A program made the translations under genes and the position numbers. DNA of 64,000 nucleotides from Chitinivorax sp. B (lineage in GTDB: Bacteria; Pseudomonadota; Gammaproteobacteria; Burkholderiales; SCOH01): NCBI RefSeq assembly GCF_005503445.1, contig NZ_SCOH01000001.1, positions 124,001 to 188,000 on the forward strand, in the 5' to 3' direction. The notes under the pieces were generated by a model. The model saw only the letters and a program-made list of their open reading frames with translations. It was not told the origin of the DNA and did not search any database. Position 1 is the first letter of the stretch. Each line of letters begins with the position of its first letter. Of the stretch, positions 12,021 through 19,408 are shown piece by piece.

Positions 12021-12548
12021 ATGAAGGTTTCTTATCTGATGCCGCTTGCAGCGGTAGCGATGCTTACCGCGTGTGGTTTTCATCTGCGTGGCCAGGGCGG
12101 GTCATATACCTTGCCTTATCAATCGATGGCGGTTGAAGGGGCTGGCGCCATTGTGTCAGGACTGCAGCAATATCTCCGTGCCGTGCCAAATATGAAACTG
12201 GTTCCTGCTGCAGATGCTGAGGCGACAGTCTCCATCGTGAATGAGCGAACGGAGAAAGTCATCCGGTCGTTGAATCAATCAGGTAATGTCAGCGAATACG
12301 AACTGAGATACACGCTGACCTACACATTGCTCGGGTCGAAGCGTCAACAGCTTTTTCCCGTGACTGATATCAATATTCGTCGTTACATGACTTATAGCGA
12401 CTCATTGGCGCTGGCAAAAGAGCAAGAAGAAGCTATGCTGATTCGCGATATGCAGCAGGATGCCACGCAACAAGTCATCCGTCGTTTGAGTGTCTTCCGA
12501 CCCAAGCCAGAAGACATGTCCAGCCAATTACCGGCAAAGGCGTCCTGA
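12021..12548 (+). CDS. lptE: LPS-assembly lipoprotein LptE
   Basis: Outer-membrane lipoprotein that plugs and supports the LptD barrel in lipopolysaccharide export. The signal sequence ends in the lipobox LTAC, with Cys18 as the lipidation site and Gly next to it, consistent with outer-membrane sorting. The following GFHLRGQG segment and the 175-residue length are typical. The leuS-lptE-holA order is the classic conserved arrangement. Its stop is directly followed by the TTG start of holA. Confidence 0.94.
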   Translation: MKVSYLMPLAAVAMLTACGFHLRGQGGSYTLPYQSMAVEGAGAIVSGLQQYLRAVPNMKLVPAADAEATVSIVNERTEKVIRSLNQSGNVSEYELRYTLTYTLLGSKRQQLFPVTDINIRRYMTYSDSLALAKEQEEAMLIRDMQQDATQQVIRRLSVFRPKPEDMSSQLPAKAS

Positions 12549-13580
12549 TTGCAAATCAAGCTTGAACAGTTGCCACAACATTTGCAGCGAGGATTGTCCT
12601 CGCTGTATGTGTTGCACGGTGAAGAAGCTTTTCTGTTGTTGGAAGCGGCAGACCGGATTCGTTCCAGAGCTCGCCAGGATGGTTTTATCGAGCGGGAAGT
12701 TCTGACCGTTGAACCAGGGTTCAAATGGAATGAGCTGATGATGGCTGGTGCCAGCCAGAGTCTGTTTGGTGATCGTAAGTTATTGGAACTACGCATCCCG
12801 TCAGGTAAGCCGGGGACGGAGGGTGCACAGGTTCTGCAAGACTACTGTGCCAATTTGTCATCAGATACGGTCACGCTGATTACACTTCCAAAGCTGGATC
12901 GTGCGCAACAAAGTAGTAAATGGTTTACCACACTGGACTCGGCAGGAGTGGTCATGGCTGCATGGCCAATTGATCGCAGCCATCTTCCGCAATGGATTTC
13001 AGCCCGACTGGCCTTACAGAATCAGCAAGTGGAGCGCACTACCCTGGAGTTTTTGGCCGATAAAGTCGAGGGAAATCTGTTTGCGGCACATCAAGAAGTG
13101 CAAAAACTGGCCTTGCTCTATCCTGAAGGTGCTTTGAGCCTAGAGCTGGTACGAGACGCGGTACTGGATGTCACGCGGTATGATGTGTTCAAGTTGGGTG
13201 AAGCTTTATTACAAGGGGATGCAGGTCGATTCATGAAAGTACTGGATGGTCTGCATGCGGAAGGGGAATCGCCAGTGCTGGTGCTGTGGGCACTGACCGA
13301 AGAGATTCGCACCATGCTGAAACTGAAACAGGGTTTGGCGATGCGGCAGTCGCTTTCTCAACTAATGAAGGACCATCGGGTGTGGGGGGAGCGCCAGAAG
13401 TTGATGGAACCGGCATTGCGTCGTGTCGCGATTCCTGCGTTGCAGGCCGGTTTACGGAAATCCCATGAAATTGACCGATCAATCAAAGGCGTAAGTGCGA
13501 ACGAGCCGTGGGCAGCCATGATGCGGTTGGGTTTATCATTGTGTGCCAGTACGGCTACACGTTTTGATTTGAGTGCATGA
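12549..13580 (+). CDS. holA: DNA polymerase III delta subunit
   Basis: Clamp-loader subunit that opens the beta clamp. The 343 residues include the N-terminal LYVLHGEEAFLLLEAADRIR stretch characteristic of HolA, followed by AAA+-like domains. The start is a TTG immediately after the lptE stop; the protein then begins QIKLEQLPQHL as in relatives, which supports this unusual start. The stop TGA overlaps the ATG of the following HAD gene (ATGATG context at 13577), so coupling is likely. Confidence 0.95.
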   Translation: MQIKLEQLPQHLQRGLSSLYVLHGEEAFLLLEAADRIRSRARQDGFIEREVLTVEPGFKWNELMMAGASQSLFGDRKLLELRIPSGKPGTEGAQVLQDYCANLSSDTVTLITLPKLDRAQQSSKWFTTLDSAGVVMAAWPIDRSHLPQWISARLALQNQQVERTTLEFLADKVEGNLFAAHQEVQKLALLYPEGALSLELVRDAVLDVTRYDVFKLGEALLQGDAGRFMKVLDGLHAEGESPVLVLWALTEEIRTMLKLKQGLAMRQSLSQLMKDHRVWGERQKLMEPALRRVAIPALQAGLRKSHEIDRSIKGVSANEPWAAMMRLGLSLCASTATRFDLSA

Positions 13581-14242
13581 TGTTGAATGTTGCAACCATT
13601 GAAGCTGTCATATTTGATATGGATGGTCTGATGCTGGACACCGAGCGAATTGCGCTGGCTTGTTGGAGCCAGGCATTGGAAATGCACGGTTATCAGGTCG
13701 ATCCCGCGATAGGTTTGGGGATGGTTGGGTTGAACAGTCGGGACTCTGCTCAATGGATACGGCAGACACTGGGTGAAGATTTTCCGGTTGACGTGATCAA
13801 CAAGACATCCAATGAATTGTATCTTGAAGCTTTTTCAAGGGGCATTCCAACCAAGCCTGGCTTGTTTGAACTGTTGGACAAGCTGGAGTCCTTGAGCATC
13901 CCCAAGGCAGTTGCAACTTCAACGCGTCGAGTCAATGCGGAAAAAAAGCTGGTTTTGGCTGGAATCCTGCATCGTTTTGCGTTTACGGTTTGTGGCGACG
14001 AGGTGAGGGCAGGCAAGCCAGAGCCAGAGATCTTTTTGCGTGCTGCAGAAGGGTTGGGTGTAACACCAGGCAAGTGCTTGGTGCTGGAGGATTCGGATCC
14101 TGGCGTGCGCGGCGCAACGGCGGCAGGAATGCATGTTATCCAGGTGCCAGATGTTCGGCTGCCCAGCGATGCGATCCGCATGATCGGTCATCCCATTGTG
14201 CCCGATTTGCACACTGTCTGTGCTTTGTGGATAAACCAATAA
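13577..14242 (+). CDS. HAD-superfamily phosphatase (subfamily IA, phosphoglucomutase-like)
   Basis: A 221-residue HAD hydrolase. Motif I is FDMDGLMLDTE (nucleophile and general acid Asp), motif II is the Thr/Ser of VATSTRR, motif III is a Lys (GKPEPEIF), and motif IV is LVLEDSDPG. The cap domain is of the alpha-helical C1 type, as in beta-phosphoglucomutases and sugar phosphatases. The substrate cannot be told from sequence. It overlaps holA by 4 bases and is the last gene of the leuS-lptE-holA cluster. A weak AGTGG/CCACT hairpin follows. Confidence 0.9.
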   Translation: MMLNVATIEAVIFDMDGLMLDTERIALACWSQALEMHGYQVDPAIGLGMVGLNSRDSAQWIRQTLGEDFPVDVINKTSNELYLEAFSRGIPTKPGLFELLDKLESLSIPKAVATSTRRVNAEKKLVLAGILHRFAFTVCGDEVRAGKPEPEIFLRAAEGLGVTPGKCLVLEDSDPGVRGATAAGMHVIQVPDVRLPSDAIRMIGHPIVPDLHTVCALWINQ

Positions 14243-14333
14243 TTCTCGAATCCGTCAAGTGGCGTCAGCTAACCACTGATTAAGCTAATGGGTTGGTGTT
14301 GGTTCATTGCCAAATTCCATACCGTGGCCAGTG

Positions 14334-15143
14334 TCAAGGTTGCAGTACAGGTGCTTTCTCGTAGATGACTTCATGTGGTTTGTGGCGAGTAGCGATCCGC
14401 GCGAATTCACCAGATTGCTTACCTTGTTTGATTGCGGCATTGATAAGAATCATCGCGTCACCTTGTCCAAGTGCCTTGGGAATAGCCAGATAGAACTCGT
14501 TGCGGGTTAGAGGGCGAGGAAGCGCGATGAACTCCTTTGCCTTGGTTGACAGAATGGCATCGTTACGCAGTGCTTGATACAGCCCTTCCTGGCCGCCTCC
14601 CACCAGTACTGCATCGATTCTCCCCGCGAGTAGCTTTTTCATGCGGGCCGTAGTGGTGTTGGCATCCTCATCTATTGTCAGAAAAGTTTGCCGCGCATGC
14701 TCGAAAGTATCGTTTAAACGAAAACCAGCTTGCATGCCGATGCGTTTCCCACGCAAATCCTCCAGCGTTTCAAATGGAAACTCATGCCCACGCTTGGTAA
14801 CCAGAATCGAATCGGTAAAGTAGAGCGGTTCGGAAAAATCGAAAATTCTGGCCCGGGCTTCCGTTTTTGATATACCTAATATTCCACCTCGCCCTGCAGT
14901 ACCCATTGCAACTGTTCGCCCCCACGGAAAACACTTGATTTCGAAGCGAAGGCCTGTCTGCTTTTCAATGTAGCGCACTATATCCGCCAAGATACCTTTG
15001 GGCTGACCATTCTCATAATGCAATGTGGTGGTGCCGGTGTCGGTGGTGAACAACATGATGGTTGGCTGCGCAAGTACATGCCCAGTCATGACGAGGTTGG
15101 CGACCAGGTATGTCAGTAACAGGCAGAGCAGGCGAGCGAGCAT
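14334..15143 (-). CDS. Family-3 periplasmic substrate-binding protein
   Basis: Type II periplasmic binding protein of the SBP_bac_3 class. It has a hydrophobic signal segment ending VLAQ, then the domain core with GILADIVRYIEKQTGL, SEPLYFTDSILV and LRGKRIGMQAGF. From ATG 15143 it has 269 residues. The open frame extends upstream to a TTG at 15227, but only 15143 puts a signal peptide at the N-terminus; the ribosome site is weak. There is no permease or ATPase beside it, so it may act as a stand-alone ligand sensor or use a distant transporter. It is distantly related to the pair at 22.6 and 24.3 kb. Confidence 0.85.
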   Translation of the reverse strand: MLARLLCLLLTYLVANLVMTGHVLAQPTIMLFTTDTGTTTLHYENGQPKGILADIVRYIEKQTGLRFEIKCFPWGRTVAMGTAGRGGILGISKTEARARIFDFSEPLYFTDSILVTKRGHEFPFETLEDLRGKRIGMQAGFRLNDTFEHARQTFLTIDEDANTTTARMKKLLAGRIDAVLVGGGQEGLYQALRNDAILSTKAKEFIALPRPLTRNEFYLAIPKALGQGDAMILINAAIKQGKQSGEFARIATRHKPHEVIYEKAPVLQP

Positions 15144-15586
15144 GACATTTGAATTGGATAGGCAAACCTTGCATGCTAGTGTTTGCATGCGGTCCCGAGA
15201 AGTTAGGGGAATCCCTATTGATAACAACTACTTTAGCAAGCATTCAGCTATTCTGGCCATGACCTGCCATATCACCTTATTTCTGTTGCAGCGCCAAGTC
15301 TGTGGCTGAATCAGGCATACCATGTTTGTTGAGGTAATCACGGTTGTTGCCCATGTCCGCTATTGGGCTCGAAGAGCATTTCAATCTGCTGGATCGATTG
15401 TGAAAAAAAGCAAAATTTCTTCGTGCGGTAGCGAGCAAAAAATGTGTCGATTTTCTTTACACTTAGCTAAAAGCTATTGGGTTAAATTAATTCATTTAGC
15501 TGAATATAATGATTAATTTATATATGGAATGGTTGTTGCTTTGATGTGGCGCTGTTGGGTCAAGTCTTGTTGAGTAACAATCAGAA
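15144..15586. other. Intergenic region before the PEP-CTERM gene
   Basis: No gene is supported here. The right half is AT-rich. A perfect TATAAT at 15505-15510, about 77 bases before the PEP-CTERM start, is the best promoter element; no good -35 accompanies it. Confidence 0.45.
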
Positions 15587-16264
15587 ATGGTTAATAGAAT
15601 GGGAAAAACAACTTCTTTGCTGGCCACTGCCATTACGTTGGCCGTATGTTTTGGTGCGACATCTGTCGCAAGTGCAAGTGTGATTTCTTACCAAAGCCGT
15701 TACTCACCTGCGGGTAACTTCGCTACAGGCTTACAATACCAATCCACTATTGACGGTCTGGTGGCCACAGTGCCAACCGCTGGTTATTGCGATCGCACCA
15801 TTAGTACGTTCGCAGGTATCAGCAATCAAGCAGTATGCAATGGTGGCTCTTATCGCGATATTGCGTTTCACTATAACATCGCATTTGGCGTTGGGGCTGC
15901 GGATGCAGGTCAATGGTCATTCCGTCTAGGCCCTGATTTTGGTAAAGGCGGTGCCGTCTTTCTGGATGGTGTATTGTTGGCTGTCAAGAACGATGATCTG
16001 TGGTGGAATGGTAATTTCAATGCTTCAGGCGAATTGCTCTCCACGACCGTCGGCAATCTGGTGGCAAGCAATCACACACTTGATATTTACGGTTTTGAGG
16101 GGTGTTGTGACGGATTGCAATCTGCTCAGTTCCGAATCGGTAATGGGCAGTGGACGACTTTCTCAGGCCAAGATAAGCAGAACCGTGTACCGGAGCCCGC
16201 ATCGATTGCACTGTTCGGCGCAGCGCTGATCGGTTTACGTATTAGCCGTCGCTTATGGGCGTGA
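15587..16264 (+). CDS. PEP-CTERM sorted exoprotein with a CCxG motif
   Basis: A 225-residue exported protein. The signal peptide ends near SVASA. The C-terminus carries the PEP-CTERM signal: VPEPAS, a hydrophobic helix (IALFGAALIGL) and a terminal basic cluster (RISRRL). Such proteins are processed by an exosortase and displayed or released in exopolysaccharide-producing bacteria. The body contains GFEGCCDG near residue 168, like the CCxG group of PEP-CTERM proteins, plus a second cysteine pair (YCDR, VCNG). No exosortase gene is in the window. ATG 15587 or an ATG four codons in (15599) are both possible starts. Confidence 0.85.
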   Translation: MVNRMGKTTSLLATAITLAVCFGATSVASASVISYQSRYSPAGNFATGLQYQSTIDGLVATVPTAGYCDRTISTFAGISNQAVCNGGSYRDIAFHYNIAFGVGAADAGQWSFRLGPDFGKGGAVFLDGVLLAVKNDDLWWNGNFNASGELLSTTVGNLVASNHTLDIYGFEGCCDGLQSAQFRIGNGQWTTFSGQDKQNRVPEPASIALFGAALIGLRISRRLWA

Positions 16265-16320
16265 TACCACAAATTCCGTTTCGGTGGTGTGTCTTCCGAA
16301 ATGTGTTGTCGCAGCTAGCG

Positions 16321-16350
16321 AAAAAACCGACATATTTTTGTCGGTTTTTT
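16321..16350. terminator. Bidirectional terminator between convergent genes
   Basis: AAAAAACCGACA (16321-16332) pairs with TGTCGGTTTTTT (16339-16350). The A-run and T-run let the hairpin terminate both the PEP-CTERM gene and the convergent PP0621-like gene. Confidence 0.88.
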
Positions 16351-16368
16351 TTACATCTTTATAACAGA

Positions 16369-16590
16369 CTAGCTAACATCCTGGTGGTGTTTGGCATGTT
16401 CTTCGGAGCAATAGACACGTTGTCCTACCTTGGTCGATTCAGATTCCGGAATCAGCGTATGGCAGTGATTGCATTGCACCAACTGCGTTGCCGGCCGAAT
16501 CTCAGGTGGCTTGGTCGATTGTTCACGTGCCCGGAACCATCGCCAGATCAGGTAACCAATCACCAACAAAATAAGAATTCGAATCAGCAT
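16369..16590 (-). CDS. PP0621-family small membrane protein with zinc-ribbon tail
   Basis: A 73-residue protein with one N-terminal membrane helix (LIRILILLVIGYLIWRWF) and a cytosolic tail holding CNHCHTLIP and YCSEEH, a four-ligand zinc-ribbon pattern. This layout matches the PP0621 family, whose function is unknown. ATG 16590 begins directly with the helix; a longer frame starting 20 codons upstream adds nothing recognisable. An AACCAGCCA/TGGCTGGTT inverted repeat (16641-16682) lies in the gap to the upstream gloA gene and may end that gene. Confidence 0.8.
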   Translation of the reverse strand: MLIRILILLVIGYLIWRWFRAREQSTKPPEIRPATQLVQCNHCHTLIPESESTKVGQRVYCSEEHAKHHQDVS

Positions 16591-16701
16591 GGTTGTCGGT
16601 GTCTCATCAAAATGCTGAATATGGCATGGGCTTGCGGCCCAACCAGCCATATCACCGTTTGATCGAGTGTGCTTGGCTGGTTGTTAAGCATTCCCCACTA
16701 A

Positions 16702-17097
16702 TTAATTCAATGGGGCTTTCTTCTGAATGAACTCGATTTTATAGCCATCGGGATCTTCAACAAATGCGATGACCGTTGTGCCATGCTTCATTGGTCCTGC
16801 CTCTCGGGTAACCTTACCACCCAATTGTTTGACTTCTTCACAGGCCTGGTAGGCATCATCAACTTCAATGGCAATGTGGCCATAGCCATTTCCCAGATCA
16901 TACTGTTCGGTGTCCCAGTTGTGGGTCAGTTCAATGACGGTCTGTTCACTTTCTGCACCATAGCCAATAAAGGCCAGGGTAAATCGACCTTCCGGATAGT
17001 CTTGGCGCCGAAGTTCACGCATTTTTAGCACTTTGGTGTAGAACGCAATGGAACGATCCAGATTGCCAACACGAAGCATGGTGTGAAGGATACGCAT
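16702..17097 (-). CDS. gloA: Lactoylglutathione lyase (glyoxalase I)
   Basis: Converts the hemithioacetal of methylglyoxal and glutathione to S-lactoylglutathione. The four metal ligands fall at His5, Glu56, His74 and Glu122, the same numbering as the E. coli nickel enzyme, and the 131-residue length fits the short nickel-activated class. The start is ATG 17097 behind AGGAAC. A frame extension to 17205 is not family-like. It is probably transcribed alone. Confidence 0.96.
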   Translation of the reverse strand: MRILHTMLRVGNLDRSIAFYTKVLKMRELRRQDYPEGRFTLAFIGYGAESEQTVIELTHNWDTEQYDLGNGYGHIAIEVDDAYQACEEVKQLGGKVTREAGPMKHGTTVIAFVEDPDGYKIEFIQKKAPLN

Positions 17098-17196
17098 GAT
17101 ATAGGTTCCTGAAAACAAGGGTTGAGCGAGCCTAGGCGTATGGGAAGGTGTAATGGAATAGGCAATGCCACCACACGCGGGCATGGTACAAGAGAA

Positions 17197-17212
17197 ACGG
17201 CCCATGAGCCGT
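17197..17212 (-). terminator. Weak hairpin after the YgjP-like gene
   Basis: ACGGC/GCCGT stem of 5 bp with a 6-base loop, followed on the minus strand by TTCTCTT. It may terminate the gmhB-acyltransferase-peptidase operon. Confidence 0.4.
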
Positions 17213-17232
17213 GTCCCAACTTGAGATTAGAA

Positions 17233-17979
17233 TTACAACAGATTCAGACTCGGTCCGAGCGATTTCAGTTCTGCCCGCGCTTGCTGGTAGTCGGGATATA
17301 GTTTTGTTACATGCGACCAGAACCGAGGTGAGTGATTCATTTCCAATAGATGTGCCAATTCGTGTACAACCACATAGTCGATCAAATGTGTAGGTGCCTG
17401 AATCAGTCGCCAGTTAAGTCTGATTTCACCTTTGCTGTTACAACTACCCCACCGTGTACGAGCGCTGGATAGGAGTAATTTGCTGGGTGTAACGTTCAAC
17501 TGACCAGCCAATTCCGCCAACCGTTCTGCAAAATAAACCTTGGCCTGACGCATCAACCATTTTTTCAAGGTTATTTCCAGATTGGATTCGTCTGGCAGGC
17601 CTACCAACAGTTCATTGCCAATCTGCTTGATGGCTGACTTACTGGCTTGGATCATGCGGAGAGTCAAAGGCTCACCCAGCAGCCAAAGTGTTGCGTTATT
17701 GCGAAGATTGGGTGTAACCGGGTCCAACCAATTGGCTAGCTTATCAAGTATCCAATCGGCCTTCTCAAACAACAATGCCTGAATATGAGCTTCTGCAATT
17801 CGTGCTGGGGCGTTGACGGTCAATCCATTGCGATCAATACGCAGACCAAAGGTGCGTCGCTTGGCACTGCGTTTCAAGATGTAATCGATGTGGCGGTCTG
17901 CCAACTTAATCGATCGTTGCTCGGCTTGGGGTGTTGGCAAGATTGGAATTATTGCGTGGATGGCAGGGGCCAACACCAC
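17233..17979 (-). CDS. YgjP-like (DUF45/M48-type) zinc metallopeptidase domain protein
   Basis: A SprT/YgjP-like protein. The zinc motif HELAH appears in VVHELAHLLEMNHSPRFW, with downstream His as the third ligand, and the conserved TRWGSC segment precedes it. The family is known structurally but lacks an assigned physiological substrate. The start is uncertain. The frame is open to a GTG at 18015, which would overlap the acyltransferase gene by 110 bases. Relatives begin just before the LADRHIDYILKR region, so the GTG at 17979 or a TTG at 17973 is more likely. It is the last gene of a three-gene minus-strand operon. Confidence 0.87.
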   Translation of the reverse strand: MVLAPAIHAIIPILPTPQAEQRSIKLADRHIDYILKRSAKRRTFGLRIDRNGLTVNAPARIAEAHIQALLFEKADWILDKLANWLDPVTPNLRNNATLWLLGEPLTLRMIQASKSAIKQIGNELLVGLPDESNLEITLKKWLMRQAKVYFAERLAELAGQLNVTPSKLLLSSARTRWGSCNSKGEIRLNWRLIQAPTHLIDYVVVHELAHLLEMNHSPRFWSHVTKLYPDYQQARAELKSLGPSLNLL

Positions 17980-18682
17980 TGATGCGTGGCATCTCGTGTT
18001 TGATCCAGCTTTCACCGGCAGTGGTCAAGGATTGCACTGTATGACCATCCGGCGAGATGGCCGGGCCGATGGCGACTACAATTTCACCAGGGAATCGCCA
18101 TAGTGAATTCTTAGGCCAGAACTCACCAGAATTGAGTGCGACCGGGACAATCGGTACGTTCAGATCACGTGCTAGCCGTGCCCCTCCCATTTTGAAGTCA
18201 CGAACTTGACCGGCTGGTACTCGGGAGCCTTCGGGGAAGATGACAATCCAGAAACCTTTGGCAATGCGATCACGTCCTTGGGTAATCAATTGCTGATTGG
18301 CTTTACGTTTGTCTGAACGGTTGATCAGGATTGGTGATAGCGTGGCCAGCCCCCAGCCAAAAAAAGGGACCCAAGCCAGCTCTCGTTTGGCAACCCATAC
18401 TTGGGGCGGAAAAATGCCTTGGAATGCCACGGTTTCCCAGGCTGATTGATGCTTGGAATAGATGATACAGGGGGTGTCAGGCAGATTTTCGATGCCTTCG
18501 ACACGATATCTGACCCCACACAGATGTACGCTCAGCCACATGTAAATACGTGACCACATCGTGACGATGCGATAACGTCGGATTGGGGCTAACGGCAGGA
18601 TCAGCAAGGCGATGATGGCAAAAACCGGTGTTGTGATCAGCAGTGCCAGCAGGAACAGTAGTGAGCGTAGCCAGACTTTCAT
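17906..18682 (-). CDS. 1-acyl-glycerol-3-phosphate acyltransferase-like protein (PlsC family)
   Basis: Membrane-associated lysophospholipid acyltransferase, 258 residues. An N-terminal hydrophobic segment (LLFLLALLITTPVFAIIALLI) anchors it. The acyltransferase motif I is SKHQSAWET, the HxxxxE variant common in beta-proteobacterial members, and motif III is FPEGSR. The product would be phosphatidic acid or a remodelled lipid. It overlaps the gmhB stop by 4 bases. Its 3' end overlaps the start of the peptidase gene. The order gmhB-plsC-like is often seen next to glyS/glyQ in this group. Confidence 0.92.
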   Translation of the reverse strand: MKVWLRSLLFLLALLITTPVFAIIALLILPLAPIRRYRIVTMWSRIYMWLSVHLCGVRYRVEGIENLPDTPCIIYSKHQSAWETVAFQGIFPPQVWVAKRELAWVPFFGWGLATLSPILINRSDKRKANQQLITQGRDRIAKGFWIVIFPEGSRVPAGQVRDFKMGGARLARDLNVPIVPVALNSGEFWPKNSLWRFPGEIVVAIGPAISPDGHTVQSLTTAGESWIKHEMPRISGVGPCHPRNNSNLANTPSRATID

Positions 18683-19227
18683 TCGTCCTCCGGAAGCTTG
18701 GCAAGGTATTCTGCTGCTTGCTGCAGATTATCGAATACCAGGGTTCCTTCTGGCAGGCTGCCGTCAGCACGGGTCTTTTCTCCTTTGCCGGTCAGTACCA
18801 GAATAGGCTGACCACCCATGGCATGAATCGCTTGCAGATCACGCAAACTATCGCCTATGCCGGGCACACCAGCCATCCGTATGCCGAAACGTTCTGCGAT
18901 CTGCTCGAACATGCCTGTCTCCGGTTTACGGCAATTGCATTCGTCTTTTGCCGTGTGTGGGCAGAAGAATACAGCATCTACCCGGCCACCTACTTGTGAC
19001 AGCAGCTTGTGCATTTTCTGGTGCATGGCATTGAGGGCAGACATGTCGAACAGGCCGCGGCCAATGCCCGACTGATTGGTGGCAACAATCACGCGATAGC
19101 CAGCCTGATTGAGTAGGGCGATGGCTTCCAGGCTACCGGGTAACGGTTGCCATTCATCCGGATTCTTGATGAATTCGGCGCTGTCATAATTGATGACGCC
19201 GTCGCGGTCGAGGATGACGAATTTCAT
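18679..19227 (-). CDS. gmhB: D-glycero-beta-D-manno-heptose-1,7-bisphosphate 7-phosphatase
   Basis: HAD-type phosphatase in ADP-heptose synthesis for the lipopolysaccharide inner core. The nucleophile motif is LDRDGVIN; the structural zinc loop is CPHTAKDECNC; motif II is ATNQSG, followed by GRG; motif IV is GDSLRDL. The 182-residue length is right. ATG 19227 follows AAGGTGG; a GTG three codons upstream overlaps that site and is less likely. It is the first gene of the operon with the acyltransferase and peptidase, and is separated from glyS by a strong terminator. Confidence 0.95.
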   Translation of the reverse strand: MKFVILDRDGVINYDSAEFIKNPDEWQPLPGSLEAIALLNQAGYRVIVATNQSGIGRGLFDMSALNAMHQKMHKLLSQVGGRVDAVFFCPHTAKDECNCRKPETGMFEQIAERFGIRMAGVPGIGDSLRDLQAIHAMGGQPILVLTGKGEKTRADGSLPEGTLVFDNLQQAAEYLAKLPEDE

Positions 19228-19354
19228 GGCGGCCACCTTAACATAAACAAAATGAGACGACTAGCAGGGGGAGTCCCGGCTTGCCTTGATCTTACGCATA
19301 GCTATTTCAGGTATTTTACAGCATGCGCACGCAATGGATGGCGGGCGGTTCAAT

Positions 19355-19392
19355 GCCGATAAAAAAGCCGCAACAGCGGCTTTTTTATCGGC
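19355..19392. terminator. Strong terminator after glyS
   Basis: A perfect 16-bp stem, GCCGATAAAAAAGCCG (19355-19370) with CGGCTTTTTTATCGGC (19377-19392), and a 6-base loop. The internal T/A runs make it usable in both directions. It follows the glyS stop by 17 bases. Confidence 0.9.
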
Positions 19393-19408
19393 TTGCCAAG
19401 TGGTGTGA

